A stretch of DNA of 64,000 nt, taken from Drechmeria coniospora. Lineage: Eukaryota; Ascomycota; Sordariomycetes; Hypocreales; Ophiocordycipitaceae. A model generated the notes under the pieces. The model was given only the letters and a program-made list of their open reading frames with translations, had not been told where the DNA came from and made no database searches. The DNA lies in contig NC_054389.1 in NCBI RefSeq assembly GCF_001625195.1, positions 7,436,520-7,500,519 on the forward strand, read 5' to 3'. This document shows positions 10,712-22,563 of the stretch, piece by piece; positions within the stretch are counted from its first letter, which is position 1; every line of letters starts with the position of its first letter. The position numbers and the translations under genes are program-made.

Positions 10712-13700
10712 CAGGGGGCGTGCCCGGGGAGGTCACGACGGGCGGATGAAGGTTCCCACCCCTCGTCGGCAGCGGGAGGGTGACGGATGACGGATCTGCG
10801 TGCGACGAGGAAGGCAAACTGATACGGAACCCTGCACGAACGAGGTAAGAAGTAGTGTAGATGGCACACTGGACGATTGGTGTGCGTGAGTCTACAAGCA
10901 ATGGTGTGCAGAGCACGCCGTGCGAGTTGGGGATATCTCTGTCCATGGGGTGTTGGGTTCTGAAAGGATAAATGATGCGCCACGGGATGTCAGAATCGAT
11001 GGACGGCGGCGTCACGGCATTTCCTGGGCGTAGTTGTAGTTACAGTAGTTACTGTTGCAGTACCTAAGAGTCGAGTGGTTGTAGGTATGTCTTGGCGTAT
11101 TTGTACCTGCAAGCTGGTGTAAGTAAAGTACAGTAAGCTCGTACCGACGCGCAGGGCCTGTTCAAGCATGCCACCCGCATCTACCGTACATGCAAGTGCA
11201 GTGCAGTAATAATAAGCACTCCCCAAGTACGGAGTGCCTTGTACTGGCAGGTATTAGCTGCAGATACTGTAAGTACAGTAGTTGTTCGTGTTGACTTTTG
11301 TACAAGTAGGTGTTCTACCCCCAACCCCTACTGTATTAGTAGAAAGTAATACTTGCACATCCACCTAGTACCTATTAGCGAGGAGTACGGAGTATTACCT
11401 GCACCTGCGGTATACTGTACTTGGACACCTAGCTAGTAGGCTGGTGTACAGTGCTTGCAAGTGAGTAATTCTTACCTAGGTACCTAGCAGGCGGGTGCTG
11501 GTACGTTGTGGGTGCCGAATGGTACTAACCTAGTACGCAAGCGTAAGTACCTATCATTACTTGCATTCAAGTACTGTACCGAGTTGAAGGCGTACAAGTA
11601 CCTGTTCATCGCTCGCCTGCATGTACTTGCAGTGCTTGAACTGAGCACTCGTCTGTACTTTGCGCTTCAGCCGACGATACATGAGAACCGGTTGGGGTGC
11701 GAGCAGCCCTGCGGAAGGGGGCGACGCGGGCGTGTGACTGGTTAAATCTTGTTTGCAATTCCCGAGACGAGTGCTCCGCATCCGTTGTTTCGCTCGCCAT
11801 GGTTGTCGTCGAATGATTGCGTTGTGCCATGCGGGCGAGTCCAAGGATGGGGTGCACAGCCTTGGGGGAGGGATATTGGGCTGAACAAACACAAACGTCC
11901 AGTGGCCGTGCTTGTACAGCAAGTACTTGTACAAGCATTACACTGGAGTTGGATACCTAGTAGTTTCAGTAATACCGAGCCGTACTCCCTACTCCCTACC
12001 TAGGTACTCGGTACCTACAGTGATGAAGCAATGCCTATTAGTAAGTACTCGGATGCGTGCAAGCAACCTGCCGTCTGCGAGAAGACCATGTGCAGTTCGT
12101 ACATGTACTCTGCTCACGCAAGTAAGTACAGCACTTGAGTAGGTGCACTCCGTACTGTAGTACAGGGCAAAACCAGGTCACCAGATTAGTAAGTACCTAC
12201 CTAGGTACGGATACCAGTCCGACAACTGAATTTTACGGCAAGTATTACTCCGCAGCTGTACGGAGTATTGGTGTACGTATTACAGCACAGTACATTTAGT
12301 TGTACGGAGTACTTACTTCGTTGCACACTACGGAGTAATATTTAATAACTTGAGCACCTGTATTTTGTGATGTACTTACTTGCATGTGCAGTACATGTAC
12401 TGTGCAAGTACTAACGGAGTACATGTGCTGTAGGCTCGTGTGCCTTCACTGTAGGTTCGTGTACCTTCACTGTAATTCACTGTAAGTAGGTTCGCGTACA
12501 TGTACTGTAGTTCGTGTACTTACTTACCTTCACTGTACTTAGGTTCGTGTACATGTACAGTACTGTAGCTTCGTGTCCATGGCATCCACCAGCGCCATCC
12601 GGTCGGCGGCCCTGCCCAGCCCCCACGTCCGTTGTCGGAGAGAGGCGAGGGAAGGATTCACCCCCCTCCAGGCAAGCTCGCACTTGCCCGCCCGTCACGG
12701 CGCCTAAGCCCCCCCCCCCCACGGTGAACAATCGATGCAGCGGCAGGATTCTCCAAACTTCTCACCCGTCACCAACCTCAAGGCTCAATCACCTCCTACG
12801 GCGTCTTCGTACGCACATTCGTGCACGCCTACAGCGGTACGCTGCCTCGACAATACCGACTCGTACCCGTCAGCCGCGTGCATCTTTGCTCGCTCGTGCC
12901 AGTGCTGGCACTTGGAGGCTGCACTTGACGGGCAAGCATCCTGGGGCGGCGTGGAGAGAGCGTGGGGAGCGTGGGTACCATTATTACCCCGTACTCGCAC
13001 CCATGCTTGCAGAGGCAAAGACATGCAGACAAACAACGAACAATGCTTGCTTGATTGATCTCATGCTCACCGTACTGCAAGCACACCCACAGGTGAGTGT
13101 ACCCGCACCAGGTGCACTTGCACCCGCATCTACTTACAGTGCTTGTCGTCACGTACTTACCCAAGTACTTAGGTGTACAGACTACGGTACAGCAGTAAAT
13201 ACTTGCTTGCAGTCGGCGGGTTGTGTCCGCCGTCCGACTGGCAGCCCACGCCGCCATCCCAACACATGTAGCACACACCCGACAGTCAGCAAGGGTAGGG
13301 ACAGGCAACGATGGCAGTCCCACCGCCGGAGCCACCCCAGGCAGCCCGTCAGACCAACCACAGGCGCAACGCTGGGGCGGGCATTTGCGTCGGTTGCCCC
13401 CTCCCTCAACGACCGCCGCACGCTGCCTGGGCGTTCGGTGCCACCGTCAGCAACCGGCACCCACCATGTTCTCGACGCATCAGCCTGACGGTTGGCGACC
13501 AACACCAACGCCAACGATGGCGGACAAACGTCCGAGTCCAGCTGGCACGACGGTCAGACGTCGGTCACGCATGCCGGCCCGTGTCTGCGCTGGCGCCTCT
13601 GGCCATCTGTCTTGTCGTGCCAAAACGGCCACCCCCGTGCCGACGGACTTGCCAGGGCTCGGCGGCCAACGACTCGACGATGACGACGACGCGCGAAACC

Positions 13701-15781
13701 AAGGGCTTGCATGCTACTCGTCGACGCTGCGGCATCGGAATGCAGAGCCGTCGCCGTCAGAAATCGATTTCGCCTCTGTCTCGTCCAAGTCGACCCTAAA
13801 GCATGGAGTGCTCCGCACCGCACTTGGGTGCACGTGCAGTAAGTACTTGCTTACAGTGCAGTACTGTACCTGGGTGTGCTGCCCACACGAGACGGGGTGA
13901 ATGCACAGATGGGTACGGAGCGTTACTCCGTATTTGATGGCATGATCCGAGCCAACCAACCATGCATCCCCCCCTCTCGAGGCAGGCGTCAAGGCGGAAA
14001 CCATCGATACGATGCAGCGATGAAGACGAATCAACAGGGCCATGGCCACTCCGCGACTGTACCTGCTGTTCGCTACCCCTTTCGGGACACGCCTTGGCCT
14101 CTCATTTTACCTCGCCTTCATGGTCACATGCACGGCGTGCTTGCACGAACTGTACATGTACAGTGCTTATCTTCCTAGGACCCTGGAGGTGCCCCTCCGC
14201 CTTTGCCTGCCTCGCCCATTGGCGGCATGCACGAGTCGTCCGCGTCACTCCTACAGTTCGCCATGCTCCAAGTACGTTGTTCGCCTGGGCTTGGATTACC
14301 CTCGTTCTCGCTGCCGGCGTCTCGGATGCTCATCCCTGCTCACCCTTGCCTTCTGCACGGCCGACTCGCTCGGTGCAGAAATGGACTCCGCCGGAGAATC
14401 GCCTCCCCGGCCCGTTCGTTGCCTCCAACCATCATTTGCTTGCCCACCACTGGATGCGCCGATTCAAAATCAGGCCCCTCCCCTCCTCGACGGCGAGTTG
14501 GCCTATCAGCTGGGCCGCTTCGTTTGGGAGGGAGGGTTCCAGGGGGGCCACGGGGTCGCTCGAGGTGTGAGCTGCTCGAGTCCGCCCTCCGAGCTGCGGT
14601 TCCGTCTGTGCTCGCACGTCACGACCCAGCGCCGCTCCTTGGCCGCCATCGTCGCCGGCAGGGGCCAGAGGCTTGCAGGCGCTAGAAAGCCACAGACTCG
14701 GATCCCACAGAGCGAGAGTCCTGACCGGGCAAAACGCAACGGGCACTAGCAACCTTACTTGCGTGCACTTGTGCATGAGCTGTCCGTCGGCCGGACCTGT
14801 TGATTAGTACGAACGTACAGCAAGCCATGGCGAGCATCCCGGCATCCGCACCGGGACTAGCAGCCTCGTCCTGTCTCTGGCACTCGCTGCCACTCTCGGC
14901 CAACTAAAAGAGGTGCAGCATCCCAATCTCGCACGCCGCGATACGCTCCCTGGCCCGTCACCCGCCCGCCGTGTCCTCCCCCACTTCACGCACCGGCATA
15001 CGAGCTCGAGCATGGTACAGGTGCAGTACTTGTGCTGCAGCTTGCGCCGTTTCGAAACCCGCCCGACCTTGTCTTCATTCTTCTCGGGTTTTTGCCCTCC
15101 GCCGAGCCTGTTGTCCCACGGCGTCCCCGTCGACTCTGCCCTCTTTCTCGTCCCTCTCGTCTTGCCAGGCCGCCCGCCGAATTGCGGGAATCGACGACGG
15201 TGATTCCTCCAACCCGAGCTCAGCGCAACCGAAAATCGTCGGCCGAAATCGACGGCGACGGACTGCAAGGTCGCCTCGAGCACGCCGCTCCGTCGACGTC
15301 GACCGTTGCTCGGCATCGACGGACATTCCTCGCCCGCGACGACGAGACAACGACGGACGAGCAGCAGCTGAGCACGCCTTCGTCCGGTGCAGCACGCCGA
15401 CGCCCGACGCCCGCTAGGATGCCAGCCCGGCCGCGCGAGCAGACTGTAAAACCTACCTAACCCAACAGGAAACGGCGAACCCGCCGACGCATGAGGCTCG
15501 CGCCAACCAACCAAGCAAGTGCCGAGTCGCCCCGACGCAGCTGCCGGGGCCAGGCAAGCCACCAAACGGACGAACCGCCGAGAATAGCCCCTCCCTCCCA
15601 TTCATCCACTCATTCATCGAACCGTCGACTTTGCTTCGACGTGCCTTCGGCGCCTCTGCGCTCGCCGCCACCCGCCGGCCGGACGCATTCAAAACCGCTC
15701 CATTCCACCCCTCCGTCGGCGGCAGAGAGAGACCTGCCCGCTCGACGCTCCCCACGCCCCCCGCGGAGGTTCGACGTCGGC
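10712..15781. other. 5-kb spacer between the Na+ ATPase and the Zn2Cys6 regulator, no gene supported
   Basis: About 11020-12570 is a GTAC-rich island (listed separately). From about 12570 to 15490 the DNA is GC-rich and has several long but overlapping frames on both strands, none with a known motif or convincing splice structure. A C-run and pyrimidine-rich stretch lies near 12700-12720, and small GTAC clusters near 13070-13220 and 13835-13935. The last kilobase probably contains the promoter and leader of the regulator gene. Confidence 0.55.
11020..12570. repeat. GTAC-rich low-complexity island with degenerate 24-bp repeats at its right end
   Basis: The words GTAC, TACCTAGGTAC, TACTCCGTAC and AAGTACTTAC are packed throughout. 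At about 12420-12580 a degenerate unit of about 24 bp (core GTTCGTGTACCTTCACTGTA) repeats several times. Confidence 0.75.
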
Positions 15782-18236
15782 ATGCCCCATACGCGGGAGG
15801 TCAGGACCTGCGATCGCTGTCGCCACTTCAAGCGACGATGCGATCTTCTGAAGCCGTCCTGCACCCGCTGCGTCCAGGCCGGCGTCCGCTGCAGCTTTGA
15901 CGCGGCGAGGACCGCCGTTGCCGGCGCCGGCGCCCAGCAACCGTCGGTCGCCGCCGCGTCGTCGTCGCCGCCCGTCGTCGTCCACGACCCCCCCGCCCCT
16001 ACCTTCGTCGCCGTCAACGCACCGACGTCCTCTGCAACCGCCGCTCAGCGTCCCTCGTCGCTGCCGTCGTCGTCGTTTGATGCCGTCGTCGTCGCCGGTG
16101 GGCCCGCCTCGGACCCCGACTCTCACCCGTTCTCGGGCATGCCTCCAGCGGGGGGGCGAGCCACCAGCGTCCCGCCGGCCGCCGCCGCCGCCGCCTCCTC
16201 GTCCATTTCGCCCGGCCAGGACGATGCCGGGGCGGCACTCGTCAACGGACTCATATCGCCAACGACGTCGGCCGAGAGCCCGGAGCCGCCGCGCGCCGAC
16301 GCCCCTGCCGCGCCGACGCCCCTGGATACGCCTGCCGCCATGGCCTCCTCGGCCAGCGGCCAGCGTGTTGTGCGGAAGCGGAAGCGCAACTGCCTCAGCT
16401 GCCTCCGGTGCCATCGCCTCAAGGTGAAGTGCGACAAGGAGCTCCCCTGCGGCCGGTGCGTGGCCAGCGGCAACGGCCGGGAGTGCTACTACAGCTACAA
16501 CAAGGGACCCAACGGCGGCAAGTTCCCGTGCCCGACGGCGCCCGTCCCCTCGAGCAGGGATGAGAAGAAGCCGCAGATGGTGGCCTGGCAGGTCCAGCAC
16601 CGCGTTCGAGGGTCGAGCCATTGGAGGGAGCTCATGACCAAGGTACGTCGCTCGTTCCGCCCGCGCCGCCTCGTCGACCGTGGCTGGCCGCCAGCCCGAA
16701 GGCCGCGTCGGCGCCCCGACGTGGTCGCCTCCCGCCGCGGCCCCGTCGGCCCGCTCGCCTGACCGACCGAGGTCTGACCGTGCCGTCCGCGACTAGATCG
16801 GCTCCCTCGCCTCCTCGTCGGCCACGGGGGAGCAATCGCCGCTCGCCGCGGCCCTCGAGGGCGTCGGCACCAACGCCTGCCTGGCCAACTTTTGCCTCCC
16901 CGGCAACTTCCCCTTCGGCACGCCCGGCGCGGCCAAGTACTATTCGCGCGACGCCGTCACGCGTCTGCTGGCCGCCGAGAGGGCCAGGACCGACGACTAC
17001 CTCCGACGCTACCTCGCCCTCCTCGACGTCGTCAACCCCATCGTCGACCTGCGCACCTTTGGCGAGGAGATCGACGGCTACTGGCGGGACCCCAACGAGG
17101 TCAGCCTGTGCTGGCTGTCCCAGTTCCTCATGGTCGTCGGCCTCGGGTGCTTCACCTCGACGGCCGACGAGCCGTCGACGGCCACGGAGCTCATGATGGC
17201 GGCCGAGGCCTGCCTGATGCAGACGCCCTTCATGTTCCGGCCGACGCTCATGACCCTGCGCGCGCTCTCCCTCATGTCCGTGGCCAAGCTCGTCTGCAAC
17301 GCGACCTGTTGGTCCGTCGATTCCTGCTGGTCCCTGCTCGGGCTCCTCGTCAGGGTCGCCTTCATCTTCGGCCTGCCTCAGGAGAAGAACGACCAGGACG
17401 AGGAGCTGCGGGACCCCGTCGAGAAGGACGCGCGGAGGAAGCTGTGGCTGACGATCCTCTACCTCGACATCAAGGTCTCCATGTGCACGGGCATGCCGCC
17501 CCTGACGAGGCCCGACGAGCTGGGCGGCATGCGGACCATGCCCGACGCGCCCGACGACCTGCAGATGGTCCTCTTCCGCTCGCTCCCCACCGTCCTCTCC
17601 GTCCTGGCCCAGATCAACTCCAAGAAGGATCAGATGGCCTACGCCGACGTGCTGCGATTCAACGCCCGGCTGCGCGAGCTCATGGGCCACGCCCAGCGGG
17701 TCTGCACCGCGAGCCTGCAGCGCATCACCGTCGACATCTTCCTGAGGAGATGCCTCATGGTCCTTCACCGCCCCTTTGCCCTGCACCCGGAGGGCCCGTC
17801 CCTGTTCCCCGAGTCTTACTGGTCGTCGTTGGAATGCTCCCTCGCCCTGCTCGTCCACTACCGCGAGCTGTGGTGCAGCGACGAGGGCCTGCGGCTGGAC
17901 CTCGTCGGTCGCGCCTTTGTCCTCGACTTCTTCTCGGCCACGCTGACGACGTGCGTCCACATGCTGCGCGAGGATGCGCCCCTCAGCGGCGCCGCCGCGA
18001 CGGGCTGCAGGCTGCCGCCGAGGCAGCTGATCCTGGACACGCTGCGCAGCTGCGTCGACATCTGGAGCGGCGAGCAAGAGAAGAGCGTGTGCTGGCGCAC
18101 GGGGTACCATCTGCTGAGGGCCGTCCTTGCGCTTCTTCCCTCGGCCGTGGATGGGCCCGACGAACCTTTGCCGTTGGCGCCGCCGCCGCCGCCGCAACCG
18201 CCACCATCGCGGTTGGAACCTGAAGGTGCTTCTTGA
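15782..18236 (+). CDS. Fungal transcription factor with two Zn2Cys6 binuclear clusters
   Basis: Exons 15782-16642 and 16797-18236, intron 16643-16796, 766 aa. The start MPHTREVRTC was chosen because the first cluster begins at residue 10; an in-frame extension upstream to 15491 is compositionally poor. Cluster 1 (residues about 10-37) follows CX2CX6CX6CX2CX6C. An Ala/Ser/Pro-rich linker of about 160 residues follows. Cluster 2 (near residues 204-232) follows CX2CX6CX5CX2CX8C and is preceded by the basic VRKRKRN. Exon 2 carries a fungal_trans-type middle region (TRLLAAERARTDDYLRRY, ARRKLWLTILYLDIKVSM, PTLMTLRALSLMSVAKL) and ends in a Pro run. It should be a nuclear DNA-binding regulator; its targets are unknown. 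Its 3' end faces the monooxygenase gene, but nothing else links the two. Confidence 0.85.
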
Positions 18237-18849
18237 GACGCCGCAAGATCAGCAGCAAGAGAAGGTGGACGCAATGTTTCGAATTGTTGTACTCGGTATG
18301 TGTAATTATGTACTCGGCCTGGATCCATAATTGCCTTGTCCCTGGCCTGAGGGGAGGCGCTGACGGAAGGAGTGGATGGAGGGACGGGAGACCGAGGGGG
18401 GAAAGAGGGGAGCAAATGTCCGAGAAAGCTGCATCGGCTGCCGATAAAAGGCGTGGAAACGAAGGAAAACCAGATGCTATAAGTGGTGTACCATCTAGTT
18501 TGTGCAATGCGACACACGGTGCTCTAGGAGGTGCGGGTTGTTGGAACACACTAGGGTTATTGTTTGTGCAATTCGACACACGGTGATCTAGGTGGTGCGG
18601 GTTGTTGGAACACACAGTGTGGGTGTCTTGCGCGCACCCGCTGAGCGTAACGGCCCGGCGGTATGGATTTGGCCAAGACGACATGATGGTATGTTCAACA
18701 TGGATTTTCTGCAAGCATTTTGTTGCTTGGCGGATGGCACAATACGTTGCATTCGTCTTCTGGGTGCATACCACTGACGCGGCGATGACCAGCCAACCAC
18801 AGTTCCTGCTCCTCTCGATGCGAGCCACCGTCCCAGTAGCCGCGCTGAG
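18237..18849. other. Convergent spacer containing a 64-bp direct repeat
   Basis: No gene seen between the 3' ends of the regulator and the monooxygenase. An imperfect direct repeat with period 64 occupies about 18500-18625. Confidence 0.6.
18500..18625. repeat. Imperfect 64-bp direct repeat
   Basis: Copy 1 starts at 18501 and copy 2 at 18565. Shared blocks include TGTGCAAT, CGACACACGGTG and GGTGCGGGTTGTTGGAACAC, with a few substitutions between copies. Confidence 0.8.
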
Positions 18850-20804
18850 TTACGCATAAACGACTTCAAACCCCTCCATGGCATCAAGTGCCTGGCGAAT
18901 CTCCCTCGCATATTCGGGAATGCCACCGGCGTAGCAGACCGGTTCCTTCAGCTTGCCCGGAAAGTTGCCGCCCATGTACGTCGACGTAGTCGTGGGTATC
19001 AGTGTGATGTTGTTCGTTTCAAGCACCCGTTGCTTCCATGCATCGACGGCCTCAGCCTTGGGATTGATGTATTTGATCCCTCCCGTCTCCATCTTGTTGA
19101 TCATATCGGCGATCCAACGGCCCTGCACCTCTACACACGAGGGGCCGTTGCTGAGAAGCGTCGGTCCGTGGGCGCCGTACAGGTGGAACATGTTGGGGTA
19201 GCCGCGTACCGTGGTGCCGAGGTAAGTGTTTGCGCCGGTGGCCCATTCATCCCTCAGGCTGGTGCCATGGATGCTCTGAAGACCGAGCTGGGTCATGCCT
19301 ATGGGAGGTTAGCATCGTCCTGTTGCCAGAACAGGAAGGGGGAGCCCTTGAGCACCTCCGGTGACAATGTCCTTCGTGATAGGCGAGTCAGATAGTGTAC
19401 GATGACGACGGGATCGGCAAACTCACAAAGCCTGTAGCAACGGCAACCACGTCAAGCTCGTGGTGAGTACCATCCTCGAGCGTGATACCAGTCTCCCGAA
19501 ACTCCTTGATGGGGTTGGCCATGATGTCCACCACGTCGACCGATTCGCGGTTGAACTGCTCATAGTAGTCGTGCTCGAGACATGGTCGCTTCACGCCAAA
19601 GTAGTGCGGCATCTGCAGAGGAGCCAGCAAGTCTCTTTTCTTGGCGTCTCCAATCCGCGCACGCGTCTTCTTGGCCCAGAAATCGTACGACTCCTTGTTC
19701 GAGGCGGGCACAAAAAAGTTGTCCTTGTAGGTCGCAATCCAGTAGCGGAAGCCGCCAGCCTCCCAGAGCTGGTCGTAAAAGGACTCGCGCTCCTCAGGAT
19801 TGTCATCGAAGGTGCTTTTCTCGGACCAGTCATAGTGAAAGCCAGCATAGGTTGTCTCGCGGTACCGAAATAACTCGGGATAACATTCCCTGCGGCGTTT
19901 CTGCTCCTTGGCAGAGAGGACCCTCTTGCGCATCGGCAGAGCGAGGTTCGGTGTCCGCTGAAAGACGGTAAGGTTGCCGGCAGCGGAGCCCCATGCTTGG
20001 ATGATCTGCACACCTGATGCGCCGGTGCCTATGACGGCGCACCGTTTGTTTCTGACGTCGACATGCTGCTCCGGCCAGAAGGATGAGTGGTGGATGGTGC
20101 CCCGGAACGTATCCATGCCGGGCCAATCGGGGGTGTACCTCTTGGCCGACTTTGCAGCGTGAGCGAGGCAGAAATTGGCTTGCGTTCCGACGAAATGGAA
20201 AGAGAAGGATTACGTACAAAGCCGGTTCCAAGAATTAGGTACTTGGCTTTCGCAGCACGACCATCTGCAGTCTGGACGGTCCACGTACCCGTCGCCAGGT
20301 CAAAGCGGGCATCGATAACGACGCTGTGGAAGGCGCAGTCCTTCTTAATGTTTAGGACGTGGTCGACGTGGTCAAAGTACGCTCGCAACTCTTGGTAGCT
20401 TGGGTAGTTGCTCGACCAGCTCCACGTCTTCCAGATTTCGGGCCAGGAGAACTCGTACTCGGGCACCTCGGAGTCGACGGCGGCACCAGGGTAGCAGTTC
20501 CAGCGCCAGGTGCCTCCGATGTCGTTGCCGGCCTCGAATATGACGGTCTTGAGGCCACGGTCTCGGAGGGTCTTGAGCATGAAGATGCCGGCTGCGAGCG
20601 AGACAATCAGTTTTCAGACTGTTCATGATGGGATCTGCGATCTGGCTTGGTTCTCGTACCAAAACCGGCTCCGACAATCAGGGCATCGACTTGGATGCCT
20701 CCTGCATTCAAGCCCTCGGCCGCGTCATCCGGCCCAGGCGAGGGTGCAAAGTCCGTCAGCTCCGTGACGAGGTTCTTGTAAACCGCTGGGATTGGTTCGC
20801 CCAT
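18850..20804 (-). CDS. Baeyer-Villiger-type flavin monooxygenase (cyclohexanone monooxygenase-like)
   Basis: Five exons: 20804-20660, 20591-20218, 20149-19427, 19371-19356 and 19298-18850; 568 aa. All junctions are GT/AG and phases close; the fourth exon has only 16 nt and restores TGF-DIVTG-GMTQLGL, a segment conserved in this family. Intron 1 splits the FAD Rossmann motif, which reads VGAGFAG after splicing, followed by GNDIGGTW. The second Rossmann motif is GTGASG, for NADPH. Between them lies the Baeyer-Villiger fingerprint FRGTIHHSSFW, which fits FxGxxxHxxxW exactly. C-terminal blocks NMFHLYGAHGPTLLSNGP and EVQGRWIADMI also fit. It should insert oxygen into a ketone or oxidise a heteroatom using NADPH and FAD; the substrate is unknown. 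The start is the ATG at 20804. No biosynthetic genes flank it. Confidence 0.92.
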
Positions 20805-22563
20805 TTTCACAGCCCAAAATAAAGTTGATCACCTAGAGGTGCCTTTTTTTTTTTTTTTCAGAATCGGTTGCTTCAGTCGTCCAGCCCGGTTGACGGATGT
20901 GAGCGCAGCCGAAAAGAAAGCTGACTGACACCGATTCAACCAGCAGCTGGCCTGCATTTACTGGCCTGCTTCGAGCAACAGCTCCGTACAGGTTCCTCGT
21001 CGTTTGAGCGGAACTGCAGCCATCCTTGGGATGAAAATGTCGTGGAACGCAATATTACCACTCAGCCAGAGACTTGTGAAACGCAAATGCTGACTTCAAA
21101 AGGGCAGCTCAGGCTCGGATGGATGTTGACCCAATAGAATTGTCGCGTAGTTGGGTGGCACTGTGCTGAACCATGCGGCTGTTCTGACGGTCTGGTGGTA
21201 CGGCTGCCATCTGTGCATAACCACGGTACGGCCCCCCCTCGACGGACGATGCAGCCATCTTGCTTACTCCCTCCTCGAGCCTGGCTCGTCTACAGGCTCG
21301 CAACAGATGGACATTGCCGGAAGGGTCCCTCATGATCGCATTCAAGCAACGAACACCAATGTTGGGGCGAGCCAGACCGGGTGGGCAAGCAAACAAATTG
21401 GAGAAAGATTTCGGCGTCGTCCTGTGGGATGCCTAATATTCAAGAGTTCATACGGCGTGGCGCCTCGGCAAGGAAGTCTCTCTCAGCGATATTCTTCACG
21501 GGTTGACAATGATTTGCATCGTACGTGGCCGTCGTGACGTGGCCAAGTGTTGGGGGAAAGGGGACGAACGGCAGCGTAGGTGTAGACGAGCAACACGTTC
21601 GCACTCGGTATTCCCGTGCAGTTAATCCGATGCCGTTCGTACAGTGCGGAGTGCTAAACTGACACGATTCGAAACCACGAATACTTGTAGCGGTCACTGG
21701 CACCCCATATTATCGAGGCGAGCCCTTGTTCAATGAAACAAGAAAAGCCGGCGACGAATGGAACTCGGTATTGAAACTGGTTAGGCCAGCGAAGGTCGAT
21801 GGAAGGTGAGGAGCAAAGGGAAAACAAAGGCAGATGAGACTGTGATTGGCACGTGCCTTGGCCGTGGCGTGATGGGAGGGTGATGATGACGGATGATTGA
21901 TGGGCATCGCCGGATTGGGTTGAACATGACCTCAAGTACGTCACGACAGGTACTTGTGGTTGCGGCGACAATGATAGACGCCACAAGTACCCTGAACTAA
22001 CAATCGCTCGTGCATCGCACTGTATTGTTCGTTAGCATGACCTGGCATGGGTTTTAGCGCCATTACCGGCCCCCTCCACTCCCCCTCCCCCCCCCGATCC
22101 CCGCAGCGGGCGACCTTTCAGCACCCCCATTCACTACAGTACTACTCCGTACTGTACAGTAGGTACCTACGTAGCACCGTGTCTCGCTGGCTCCACCATC
22201 GTATCTCTCTATACAGTACTTGACTGTTTGGGCCTTGGTTTTCGCGGAGGCTCAACCCGAACAAAGTCACCCCCAGGCTGGCCATCATCACGAGCACCCA
22301 TCACACGCCACTCCAGTCGTCCGACCATTACCAGCATTCGCAGATTCGCATCCTGCTCTACACCCTCGCGACCTTGCGAAGCAGTTGCCCGCCCCAGCTC
22401 CAGCTCCAGCTCCAGCAGCGCCTGACGACACCAGTTGTCGGAGAGCGGCCAGACCAACATTCCAACCCTTGACAGACGTAAACGACGATCTGCCTCCCCA
22501 ACCCCTACCCCCCCCACCCTTCTCGTCGATCATTCATCACGTCGCACTTCTGGAGCCGAAACC
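20805..22563. other. Divergent spacer between the monooxygenase and glc8, no gene seen
   Basis: No coding region is supported. It has a T-run at about 20846-20860, a C-rich run at about 22070-22100, a short GTAC cluster at about 22135-22220 and CCAGCTCCAGCT-type repeats near 22395-22425, within the probable leader of glc8. Confidence 0.55.

Noticed and set aside
12514..13488. 324-codon plus-strand frame in the spacer before the regulator
   Set aside because: Pro/Arg/Thr-rich, no motif, overlaps other frames of similar length and starts in GTAC repeats; not supported as a gene.
16632..18197. 521-codon minus-strand frame
   Set aside because: Antisense to the second exon of the Zn2Cys6 regulator; composition typical of a GC-rich shadow.
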